A DNA stretch of 49,401 nucleotides from Deltaproteobacteria bacterium. GTDB taxonomy: Bacteria; Desulfobacterota; Syntrophia; Syntrophales; JAIPED01. The notes below the pieces were generated by a model, which saw only the letters and a program-made list of their open reading frames with translations, was not told the DNA's origin and did no database searches. Positions 18,453-26,398 of the stretch are shown here, one piece after another (position 1 is the first letter of the stretch; every line of letters begins with the position of its first letter). Position numbers and translations under genes: made by a program. The stretch spans positions 1 through 49,401 of the forward strand of contig JAIPED010000006.1 in assembly GCA_021737325.1 (NCBI GenBank), read 5' to 3'.

Positions 18453-19150
18453 GGTTTCCTCGCATACAAAACGATACTCTTGGCGATAAAAAAACTCAGC
18501 AAACGATCAAGCGTCCTGGTGATCATTGGCTTTTCGATGATATCCCATTCCAAGAATTTCTTATAACCGTTAACCATCTTACTGTCTTCCCGCTTATGCC
18601 CCACCAAGCATTTGAGCCACCAATACGGCGAATGTAGCCCGTGTTTATAGGCCATTCCTTCGTGGATTAAGCCAACTTCACAAAGATAGTTTTTTAACTC
18701 TTTTTTCTTATAAATCCGAATATGCCCACCTTCTTCATTGTGGTATTCCGCGGAGAGAAACCAGCAGATCCGCTCGGGTAAAAAATTAGGCACGGAAATC
18801 GCCATTACACCACCCCTCTTAAGCACTCGCAAAAGTTCTCTAAGTACACCCAGAGCATCAGGGATATGTTCTAACACCTCTGAACAGATAATCGCATCAA
18901 AAGTCTCAGCGGGAAAGGGCAACTTGGCTATATCTGCTAGCTCTATGCGCCAACTGCTACTTTGCTGAGTTGATAACGCTTGGAGAGTAAAGATAGCGTG
19001 AGCTAAATCCGCCTCGTTGGTATCAACACCGACGACATGCAGTCCGCAGTTTTGGAAAGCATGGCAGATATGCCTTCCCGTACCGCAACCAGCATCCAGC
19101 AAGTAATCCCCTGGAAATAGCGATAGCCTTTCAAAATCTATGGTTAGCAC
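18446..19150 (-). CDS. Class I SAM-dependent methyltransferase
   Basis: I place the start at GTG 19148-19150 because GAGG lies six bases upstream. This gives a 234-residue protein overlapping the end of the glycosyltransferase gene by 20 bases. Motif I LDAGCGTGRH (residues 18-27), acidic loop VVGVDTNEADL, and IICSEVLEHIPD with LRVLKRGGVMAISVPN mark a UbiE/COQ5-like Methyltransf_11 fold. The C-terminal part after residue 140 is specific to this subfamily and may bind the acceptor. A likely job is methylation of a lipid- or sugar-linked intermediate in the same operon. Acceptor identity cannot be deduced from sequence. Confidence 0.85.
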   Translation of the reverse strand: MLTIDFERLSLFPGDYLLDAGCGTGRHICHAFQNCGLHVVGVDTNEADLAHAIFTLQALSTQQSSSWRIELADIAKLPFPAETFDAIICSEVLEHIPDALGVLRELLRVLKRGGVMAISVPNFLPERICWFLSAEYHNEEGGHIRIYKKKELKNYLCEVGLIHEGMAYKHGLHSPYWWLKCLVGHKREDSKMVNGYKKFLEWDIIEKPMITRTLDRLLSFFIAKSIVLYARKPW

Positions 19151-20384
19151 CGATAACCTCGCGGTAAACATCCACCGTCTTTTGCGCCGCTTTTTCCCAT
19201 GTTAGCGATGCGGCAACCCGTAGCAGACCTTTTTGGGCAAATGCTTTTCGTTCGGCAGGGCTATCCAACAACCTCGCTATCGCCTTTGCCAAATCAGCGG
19301 CTGAACCTGCAGGAACCATGATCCCCGCATCACCAACCACTTCTGGCAAGGCTCCGCCATCGCTAGAAATGACAGGAACACCACAAGCCATCGCTTCCCC
19401 CGCTGGCATTCCGAAACCCTCATACAATGACGGAACGACCGCAATAGCGGTGCGGGCGTAGTGATTAGCAAACTCCTGACCATCTATCCTGCCGGTAAAC
19501 CAGACGCTAGTACCAAGCTGTAGCTCCTCAACCATCTTGAGCACCAGACCATCCTTTTTAGGCTCCCCGATAACGGTAAGCTTCACTTGCCTGCCGCTAC
19601 TGTTAAGCAGATGTAGGGCGCGTAAAAGCACGGATAGCCCCTTAAGCGGCGTATCAGAGCTGGTGGTTACCAACAGTCGGTTATCCTCACGCAATTCGTC
19701 TCCTTGAGGGAAAAAAAAGTCCGTGTTGATGCCGTTGGGAACAACACGGAACATCGCCACTGGGACCTTGAAATCCCTGCTAATATCGCGGCGGGAACAT
19801 TCTGAAACCGTTATAATTTTTGATAATTTGGGCACAACACGCTTTTGCATCCGCAAAAATGAATACCATCGCATCACCTTTAACCGTTTGAGCAAGGTGG
19901 TGGCGGCAGACAACTCTGTTTGATAATCAACCGTTATGGGATGATGAATTGTGGCAACCGTAGGATATCCCATCCGCGCAATATCCAAAATGCCATAAGC
20001 CAAACACTGGTTGTCGTGGACTATATCAAAACGCGGACGCTGCTCGCGGAAAACCCGCGATACCCTCAGCCCAAATGTCAGTGGCTCGGGAAAGCCACCC
20101 GTCGTCATTAAGAAATATTCCCAAAAATTTATCGGATCTCGTAACTTAGCATAATCATCGGGCTTAAAAAGGTGCGAAGGGTTATAAAGATCAAGGTTGG
20201 GAATTTTGATAAGTTCTACCCCGCTATGTATTTCGGGATAGGGTGGCGAGGAAATGACCGTTACCTTGTGCCCCAACTGCATCAGCGCACGAGATAAATA
20301 ATGGATATAAACCCCTTGTCCGCCGGAATTGGGATTACCACGATAGCTTAATAGACAAATGTTTAATCGCTTTTCCGCCATCAT
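19131..20384 (-). CDS. GT4-family glycosyltransferase
   Basis: The 417-residue retaining glycosyltransferase has the GT-B fold. Its N-terminal half begins LNICLLSYRGNPNSGGQGVYIHYLSRAL, the glycine-rich acceptor loop. The C-terminal half contains LLVTTSSDTPLKGL, LTVIGEPKKDG and the EX7E-type motif PSLYEGFGMPAGEAMACGVPVI. The family uses nucleotide sugars to build glycolipids or polysaccharides at the cytoplasmic face of the membrane. The start has a weak ribosome site, as would suit coupling to the PHP gene ending five bases upstream. Donor and acceptor are unknown. Confidence 0.88.
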   Translation of the reverse strand: MMAEKRLNICLLSYRGNPNSGGQGVYIHYLSRALMQLGHKVTVISSPPYPEIHSGVELIKIPNLDLYNPSHLFKPDDYAKLRDPINFWEYFLMTTGGFPEPLTFGLRVSRVFREQRPRFDIVHDNQCLAYGILDIARMGYPTVATIHHPITVDYQTELSAATTLLKRLKVMRWYSFLRMQKRVVPKLSKIITVSECSRRDISRDFKVPVAMFRVVPNGINTDFFFPQGDELREDNRLLVTTSSDTPLKGLSVLLRALHLLNSSGRQVKLTVIGEPKKDGLVLKMVEELQLGTSVWFTGRIDGQEFANHYARTAIAVVPSLYEGFGMPAGEAMACGVPVISSDGGALPEVVGDAGIMVPAGSAADLAKAIARLLDSPAERKAFAQKGLLRVAASLTWEKAAQKTVDVYREVIGANHRF

Positions 20385-20389
20385 TACGC

Positions 20390-21043
20390 TTACTTTAAAA
20401 CCCTTTCAGCAAGCGACTGGGCGTTTTTGCAGACATTTTTAAACTCCGCGGGCGATAAACCCGCTCCCAAAGCTACTTGATAATATTTTTCCGCAGACAA
20501 CAAATCGGATGGTGCATGGGTATCGCTGTTAATGATTAGCGGGACAGAATATTTACGGGCTAAATTCGCCACATGTCCATTGGTCAAACAACCGCCTCTG
20601 CGGGAAGTAATTTCTATATGTATCCCTTTTTGCGCCGCCAGCTTCGCTTCCTTAACGCTTAAGAGTCCCGGATGCGCCAAGATATCCACGCCGGCGTTTA
20701 TCGCCGCTAAGTTGGTGCCAGCACATACCGGCTCGGTGATAACCTCCCCGTGCATCAGCACAATTTTCGCCCCCAATTTACGCGATTCTTTTACCAATTC
20801 GGCGATATGTATAGGGGGAATGTGGGTAAGTTCTATTCCCGGAATTACGATAATATCGAAGCCTGTAGAGAGCTTTGCAGCGGCTTTAACGATACGGGGA
20901 ATTACCAAATCAATGTTGGAGTGATCTCCATGGTCGGTTACGGCGATCCCGGTATAGCCAACAAATTTGGCATGTCGTACCAGCTCGGAGATGATCAGTT
21001 CTCCATCGCTAAAGGTTGTATGGGAATGAAAATCAAAAATCAT
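20390..21043 (-). CDS. PHP-domain phosphoesterase, histidinol-phosphatase-like
   Basis: The 217-residue protein begins MIFDFHSHTTFSDGE. Metal ligands typical of the PHP family are His6, His8, Asp13, Asp37, His38 and His41 (TDHGDH). Further ligands lie in LMHGEV, DILAHPG and INSDTHAP. Start ATG 21043 is preceded by GAGGAG at good spacing; the upstream TTG at 21058 is less likely. Such stand-alone PHP proteins hydrolyse phosphate esters, and here it may remove a phosphate from an intermediate of the operon. It is the first gene of the six-gene operon, transcribed from the divergent gap shared with the MaoC gene. A role in histidine synthesis is unlikely because no his gene is near. Confidence 0.85.
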   Translation of the reverse strand: MIFDFHSHTTFSDGELIISELVRHAKFVGYTGIAVTDHGDHSNIDLVIPRIVKAAAKLSTGFDIIVIPGIELTHIPPIHIAELVKESRKLGAKIVLMHGEVITEPVCAGTNLAAINAGVDILAHPGLLSVKEAKLAAQKGIHIEITSRRGGCLTNGHVANLARKYSVPLIINSDTHAPSDLLSAEKYYQVALGAGLSPAEFKNVCKNAQSLAERVLK

Positions 21044-21121
21044 TTTCTCTCTCCTCAAATTCGCGCCACGCCGCTACCAGATTGATAACTGAAGGTCAAA
21101 ATAAATGGGGTGGCCACCTTA

Positions 21122-21148
21122 GTGATTGCGCGCAAGAAAAGCAATCAC
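21122..21148. promoter_or_regulatory. Inverted repeat in the divergent promoter region
   Basis: The perfect arms GTGATTGC (21122-21129) and GCAATCAC (21141-21148) are separated by 11 bases. They sit midway between the divergent starts at 21043 and 21226. No T-tract follows on either side, so an operator for a dimeric regulator is more likely than a terminator. A TATAAT at 21222-21227 overlaps the MaoC start codon and therefore is probably not its -10 box. Confidence 0.4.
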
Positions 21149-21225
21149 GCGGAATAAATGTATTGATTTTATGAAGCCCAGCGGCTACCTGTGTCGCGGC
21201 GGTTAATTACTTGATGTAGGGTATA

Positions 21226-21645
21226 ATGGAAGCGACTACGAAAATCAGCATTGGAGGAATTTACTCATTTAAAAAATCGTTTTCATTGGTGGAAGTACAA
21301 CGGTTTGCCGAATTATCCAGGGATCATAACCCCCTTCATACCGATGTAGCATACGCCAAAGATGGCCCCTTTGGCGCTAACATCGTCCACGGAATGCTTG
21401 CCGCCAGCCTTTTTTCCGCGATATTGGGCACGAAGTATCCTGGCGAAGGAACCATCTACCTAAAGCAGGATCTGAAGTTTCTGCGCCCGGTTTTTATCGA
21501 CGAAGAGGTTACGGCAATGGTAGCGGTAACGGCAATTGCAGAAAATGTTGGCGATTTACTAATAACACTAACGACAACACTAACAAAACAAAATGGCAAA
21601 GAGGCCATAACGGGAGAAGCTCAAGTCCTGTTGCGGAGAAAATAA
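21226..21645 (+). CDS. MaoC-family dehydratase ((R)-specific enoyl-CoA hydratase-like)
   Basis: The 139-residue hot-dog-fold protein has the hydratase signature FAELSRDHNPLHTD with predicted catalytic Asp33 and His38. It also has VHGMLAASLFSAILG and YLKQDLKFLRPVFIDEEV. Family members such as PhaJ hydrate trans-2-enoyl-CoA to (R)-3-hydroxyacyl-CoA in the cytoplasm. The motif has Arg where PhaJ usually has Gly before the Asp, so substrate preference may differ. The start at 21226 has AGGG four bases upstream. No fatty-acid or PHA gene is adjacent, and the gene reads away from the PHP operon. Confidence 0.85.
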   Translation: MEATTKISIGGIYSFKKSFSLVEVQRFAELSRDHNPLHTDVAYAKDGPFGANIVHGMLAASLFSAILGTKYPGEGTIYLKQDLKFLRPVFIDEEVTAMVAVTAIAENVGDLLITLTTTLTKQNGKEAITGEAQVLLRRK

Positions 21646-21739
21646 CTACCGCATCTTGCCGTCAACTCTCACCTGTATCCGCTTGCGGGAATGCGGGAGC
21701 TGTAACAAGAAATTACCCGCAGAATAATAAGGAATCGCT

Positions 21740-22510
21740 ATGGAAGTACCACCACAAAAACGCTCCAAGCTTTTTCATCACCTGAAAAAATGGTTGGAAA
21801 AGGCGATTATTGATTATGCGATGATCAGCAAGGGAGATCGTGTCCTTCTCGCCTTTTCGGGCGGTGCCGATAGCCATGCACTTTTAGATTTGATGATGGC
21901 AAAAATGGTGTTTGTGCCGCCATTTGAGCTTATCGCCTGCCACATCGATAACGGTTTTGACGAATCCTTGGAGGGATACCAAAAAATTGAGGAGTATTTT
22001 CGTTATCGTAATATCCTTTTTGTGATGGAAAAAACCGATTTTGGAAGGCTTGCCCATAGCGATTATAACTTTAAGAAAAGTGCTTGTTTTTTATGTTCCA
22101 GACTGCGTCGTAAGCGGCTATTTGAAATCGCCGCCGCTAATAATTGCAACAAAATAGCACTAGGGCACCACCGCGATGATGTCGTTGAAACGCTCATCTT
22201 AAATATGTTCTATTCCCGTGAAATCAGCACTATGGTTCCCAATCAACCGCTCTTTGGCGGGACATTGAACATCATTCGCCCCTTTTTTTACATCCGCGAA
22301 GAACTCGTCAAAAAATTTGCTGTAGAGTGCGCCTTTCCGATTATTGCCAATCCCTGCCCTACCGCCCCCATTTCGCGCCGTGCGTATATTAAAAATCTTT
22401 TGCAAGAATTAGAAACTGAAAATAGGGCAATCCGTAATAACATCTTTAAATCGCTCTCCCATGTGAGAGTTGAATACTTAATTGGAGAAAAAAACGGTGA
22501 ACAAGGGTAG
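21740..22510 (+). CDS. ttcA: tRNA 2-thiocytidine(32) synthetase TtcA
   Basis: The 256-residue N-type ATP pyrophosphatase has the PP-loop SGGADS (residues 40-45), Cys116-x2-Cys119 (CFLC) and Cys206 in NPCPTA. Together these would hold the iron-sulfur cluster. [17 protein letters not shown] is another TtcA signature. The enzyme thiolates cytidine 32 of certain tRNAs. The second cysteine motif is a single Cys followed by PTAP, unlike the CxxC seen in enteric TtcA, but three cluster ligands remain. AAGGAA lies six bases before the ATG. The end overlaps smpB by 14 bases. Confidence 0.88.
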   Translation: MEVPPQKRSKLFHHLKKWLEKAIIDYAMISKGDRVLLAFSGGADSHALLDLMMAKMVFVPPFELIACHIDNGFDESLEGYQKIEEYFRYRNILFVMEKTDFGRLAHSDYNFKKSACFLCSRLRRKRLFEIAAANNCNKIALGHHRDDVVETLILNMFYSREISTMVPNQPLFGGTLNIIRPFFYIREELVKKFAVECAFPIIANPCPTAPISRRAYIKNLLQELETENRAIRNNIFKSLSHVRVEYLIGEKNGEQG

Positions 22511-22970
22511 CTCTCGTAATAAATTGGTTTGTGCCAATAAAACCGCCCGCTTAAACTTTGAAATAGTGGACACGCTAGAGGCTGGGATTGTTTTGGTCGG
22601 GACGGAAGTCAAATCGTTGCGCAATGGCAAAGCTATGCTTAAGGATAGCCATGCCGCTGTTGCCGAAGGGGAGGTTTTTTTACACGATTTGCACATTAGC
22701 CCTTACAACTTTGGCAACCGTAATAATCACGATCCCTTGCGGGTGCGGAAGCTATTGTTGCATAAAAATGAGATTAAATGGCTCTACGGCAAGACGAGGG
22801 AGAAGGGTCTTACCGTAATCCCGCTAAAAATATATTTCACAGAGGGTAAGGCAAAGGTGGAGTTGGGTGTTGGTAGGGGTAAAAAACTCCACGATAAGAG
22901 AGAAGAGCTGCGATTACGGGCGGATAAAAGAGATATTGAAAGAGCTTTTCGCGAGCGAAACAAAGGATAG
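22497..22970 (+). CDS. smpB: SsrA-binding protein SmpB
   Basis: I place the start at GTG 22497, with GGAG nine bases upstream inside ttcA, giving 157 residues, the usual SmpB size. Family motifs include [35 protein letters not shown] and [12 protein letters not shown]. The C-terminal basic tail ([24 protein letters not shown]) enters the ribosomal decoding centre. SmpB binds tmRNA and delivers it to stalled ribosomes. The tmRNA gene itself (ssrA) is not in this window. The gene precedes recC by 35 bp and may be co-transcribed with it. Confidence 0.95.
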   Translation: MNKGSSRNKLVCANKTARLNFEIVDTLEAGIVLVGTEVKSLRNGKAMLKDSHAAVAEGEVFLHDLHISPYNFGNRNNHDPLRVRKLLLHKNEIKWLYGKTREKGLTVIPLKIYFTEGKAKVELGVGRGKKLHDKREELRLRADKRDIERAFRERNKG

Positions 22971-23005
22971 CATCGCTACCAGAAAAACAACCTTGAGGCT
23001 TTCCG

Positions 23006-26000
23006 ATGCTGTATTTGCACTCCTCTAATAAGCTAGAAGTATTGGCGACGATGCTCGCACGAATAGTCCAAGAGGCACCAGCATACGGAAATCCTCTTGC
23101 CGCTACAGAGATAGCAATTGCCCGAATACAGCAAGGAGTGTTCGCAAAAGAAATTATCTGCGTACCATCCCGCTCGCTCCAAACATGGCTTGCCCTGCAA
23201 ATCGCCCAAGAGAATACTATCGCCGCCAATATCGCCTTTTTATCGCCCCGTCTTTTGATTGAAAAAGCAATAGTGGCGGCAGGAAATAGCGCTTCCTCCG
23301 AAGGTTTTCAACCATTCTTAAGCCATACAGCGCCAACCGATCCGTTAGACAAGGATATTTGTAGCTGGCGATTGCTACGAATTTTACCAGGAATGCTGGA
23401 TCAGTATCCTCAAGAATTTGCCCCTCTAAGATATTATCTGCAATCCTCTGAGGACAGTATTTTATCTCGTTACTTGCTCTGCAATGAAATAGCAGGTGTC
23501 TTTAACGATTATCTCATTTATCGCCCGCAAATGATAATGCAGTGGCTAAAAAACCCCATGGAGCATGGTTGGCAATCCCTTTTGGTTGCCCAGGTCGTTA
23601 AAGACGCTCAGATGCCCACGCTAGGAGAGAGGGTCATTACTTTTGCTTCGCGCATCCGCCAAACCGATAAAACCGCTTTGCTACCAGCACGCATAGCGCT
23701 CTTTGGCTTTTCCCATTTGCCTCCGCTCTTCCTTTTTGCCATCAAAGAAATCGCGGAACTTACCGATGTGCATATCTTCGCACCCAACCCTTCTCCCGAT
23801 TTTTGGTTTGACTACGCAGGAAAAGAAAAAAAAACATGCATGCCACCTTCTACCGATAACAATACGCCAACACCACTTCCAAACTACCCCAAAGGAACAA
23901 ACAGCCTCCTTTCCCTTTGGGGTGGGTTGTTGCGCGATTTTTGGTCTTTGTTAATAGAAACTCCCGCGCAAGAAAACGAGGTTTTCGTGCCAATCGCAAG
24001 AACATCCTTGCTCAAAAATATCCAGGCAGATATTGCTGAAAACACCACCAAAGAAAAAGCGACCGTAATTCCCCGCGAAGAATTTCCCTCATTGCAGGTG
24101 GTATCTTGCCATAGTGAACGACGCGAATTGGAAGCTTTGAAAGACTTTTTGCTTGCCGCTTTTTCCCAAGATTCTTCTCTCCTACCCAAGGATATTTTAA
24201 TAACCGCCCCGAATACTGCTGGCTATGAGCCACTACTCCCCTTAGTTTTTGGCATGAACGCTCCGCTACAATATAAAGTTGTCGGTACGCGCCAGGAGAA
24301 TAATTACACCGCCGCCTTTTTTGACCTTGTGGAAAAAGCCAAGGGCAGATGGACGGCAACGGCAATAATATCGTTGTTGGAGAATAATTTGATAAGGGAA
24401 GCAAACGGATTTGAGGAACATGAAATACCCACCGTGCTCCTCCTTATTCAGGAAGCGGGTATCCGCTGGGGTCTGGATGCTCAGGAACGCACCCAGCTTA
24501 ATCTTCCATCATTTGCAGAAAACTCTTGGCGCTGTGGATTGCAACGGCTCGTCTTAGGATATGCCTTGCGCCCCACGACAATCCCCACTGATAATAGTAG
24601 CAACGAGGAAGATTTTCTCTTCAACGGCATCTCACCCGTCCCAGGAATTGAAGGGGATATCGCCGAGACCCTGGGCAAGCTGGTTGCTTTTGTTGATAGG
24701 CTCGCCATGTTGAAAAAAAACTTACAGAGAGAGTTTTCCCCCAGTGATTGGCGAAAAGAAATTGCGGCAGGTGCGCAACAATTTTTGGGAGGCGAGGATG
24801 AATTGCTAAATTCTGCCCTCTCCGATTGGGAGGCACAGACTACCACCGCCGCTTTCCTTGAACCCCTTCCATTCGCGGTGCTTTACGAATACCTCTTGAA
24901 AAAACTCCAACCCGAAGAACATAGCGAATTTATTTCGGGAGCTATCACCTTTTGCTCGCTACTACCCCTAAGACCGGTACCGTTTAAGATCATCTGCCTA
25001 TTGGGGATGAACGCTGATGCCTTTCCGCGTAAGGAAATGCGAGCGGGATTTAATATCATTACAGAGAAATATTTACCGGGCGACAAAACTAGACGCAACG
25101 AAGATATCCACCTCTTCCTAGAAGCGCTACTGGGCGCTAGTAGCAGCTTTTACATCAGCTATATTGGGCAAAGCCTAAAGGATAACAGTATATTACCACC
25201 ATCGGTATTAGTCGCTGATCTACTTGATTACATTGATAACAACTACCAGTTTGCCGAATGTGCAGAAGAAAAATGCCGCAATCATGTTTTTGCACAACAA
25301 CCACTACAAGCCTTTAGTCAAAACTTGTTTATTGCGAGCAACCCGCAAAGCTACTCCAAGGTAAATTTTAACTGTGCTTTAGCATTCGTTAACAGACAGG
25401 CAAATGGCGCAAAAGATAGCTGGGGTAGTAGTGGGTCATTGGAGAGCTTGAACGAACAACCAACAACAGTTAGCATCGCCGAATTGGCTTCTTTTTTTCG
25501 TAACCCGGCACGGTTTTTTTTAGAACAACGCTTGGATGTGCGCCTCCCTAGGTCGCTGGAAGATGTTAGCGATGACGAACCTCTCGCGCTAGGGGGGTTG
25601 GAAAGATTTCGCCTCGGCGAAGCACTCTTGAATAGCGCCAGCACACAAACACCCACTAAAAAACAATTCCTGCAGGCAAAGGCCCTCGGCATCATGCCCG
25701 TTGGCGGACATGGGGAATTAGCCTGGGGGAAACTTATTGATACGGTAACTGATATTGTTGCCCGGCACGAAGAGTTATTCCCCGCTGAATCCTTGCCTGA
25801 TTTGGAGATCTCGCTAACCATTGATACTATTACCCTTTCGGGAACTATCCGCGGAATAAGCAAGACAGGATTAACCAGATGCTCCTTTGCAAAATTTAGG
25901 GCAGCTAGCCTGTTGGAGCTATGGATTGAGCATTTGCTCTTAAACACCGCCCGTGATGCAGAATACCCCAAAACATCACATGCGATATATCGTGATGCGA

Positions 26001-26371
26001 CGATAAAACTAAAAGCGGTGGTTGACCCCACAAGCATTCTGCGCCGTTTACTGAAAATTTTTTTGCGGGGTTGGGCTTCTCCCCTGCCGTTTTTTCCTAT
26101 GACCTCTTGGGAGTTTTTTAAGGCAGTTGATGGTAGTATTGAGATAGCTTGGGAAAAGGCACGGAAAAGTTGGGAAGGAGGATTCTCCAACACCAGCGGA
26201 GAACGAACAGACCCGCATATTAATCTTTGCTTTGGCAGCGATTTTCCCTTTGACCAGAAGGCGCAGGGACAATCACTACAGGCAACCAAAGAGTTTCAGA
26301 AACTGGCGGAGAGTGTCTTTAGCGACATCCGTGAGCACATTGACGATAAAAAACTATCATCGCACAGATGA
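23006..26371 (+). CDS. recC: Exodeoxyribonuclease V gamma subunit RecC
   Basis: The 1121-residue protein matches the size of enteric RecC (about 1120). Recognisable segments are the N-terminal LYLHSSNKLEVLATML, the ICVPSRSLQTWLALQIAQ region, and LPLRPVPFKIICLLGMNADAFPRKE. The C-terminal inactive nuclease-like fold follows. RecC holds RecB and RecD together and reads Chi sites on the strand being unwound. The start ATG 23006 follows GAGG at good spacing. It is followed by recB after 27 bases, consistent with an operon smpB-recC-recB. Frame integrity over 3.3 kb argues it is functional. Confidence 0.9.
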   Translation: MLYLHSSNKLEVLATMLARIVQEAPAYGNPLAATEIAIARIQQGVFAKEIICVPSRSLQTWLALQIAQENTIAANIAFLSPRLLIEKAIVAAGNSASSEGFQPFLSHTAPTDPLDKDICSWRLLRILPGMLDQYPQEFAPLRYYLQSSEDSILSRYLLCNEIAGVFNDYLIYRPQMIMQWLKNPMEHGWQSLLVAQVVKDAQMPTLGERVITFASRIRQTDKTALLPARIALFGFSHLPPLFLFAIKEIAELTDVHIFAPNPSPDFWFDYAGKEKKTCMPPSTDNNTPTPLPNYPKGTNSLLSLWGGLLRDFWSLLIETPAQENEVFVPIARTSLLKNIQADIAENTTKEKATVIPREEFPSLQVVSCHSERRELEALKDFLLAAFSQDSSLLPKDILITAPNTAGYEPLLPLVFGMNAPLQYKVVGTRQENNYTAAFFDLVEKAKGRWTATAIISLLENNLIREANGFEEHEIPTVLLLIQEAGIRWGLDAQERTQLNLPSFAENSWRCGLQRLVLGYALRPTTIPTDNSSNEEDFLFNGISPVPGIEGDIAETLGKLVAFVDRLAMLKKNLQREFSPSDWRKEIAAGAQQFLGGEDELLNSALSDWEAQTTTAAFLEPLPFAVLYEYLLKKLQPEEHSEFISGAITFCSLLPLRPVPFKIICLLGMNADAFPRKEMRAGFNIITEKYLPGDKTRRNEDIHLFLEALLGASSSFYISYIGQSLKDNSILPPSVLVADLLDYIDNNYQFAECAEEKCRNHVFAQQPLQAFSQNLFIASNPQSYSKVNFNCALAFVNRQANGAKDSWGSSGSLESLNEQPTTVSIAELASFFRNPARFFLEQRLDVRLPRSLEDVSDDEPLALGGLERFRLGEALLNSASTQTPTKKQFLQAKALGIMPVGGHGELAWGKLIDTVTDIVARHEELFPAESLPDLEISLTIDTITLSGTIRGISKTGLTRCSFAKFRAASLLELWIEHLLLNTARDAEYPKTSHAIYRDATIKLKAVVDPTSILRRLLKIFLRGWASPLPFFPMTSWEFFKAVDGSIEIAWEKARKSWEGGFSNTSGERTDPHINLCFGSDFPFDQKAQGQSLQATKEFQKLAESVFSDIREHIDDKKLSSHR

Positions 26372-26398
26372 TGCCTAACGCTATCACGGGGAAAAACA

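Noticed and set aside
21222-21227. TATAAT as -10 box of the MaoC gene
   Set aside because: It overlaps the chosen start codon, so transcription from it would begin inside the gene; a downstream start would lose conserved residues.
25351-26289. 312-codon minus-strand frame inside recC
   Set aside because: It is antisense to the well-supported recC and shows no family motifs; a shadow of the GC-skewed third positions.
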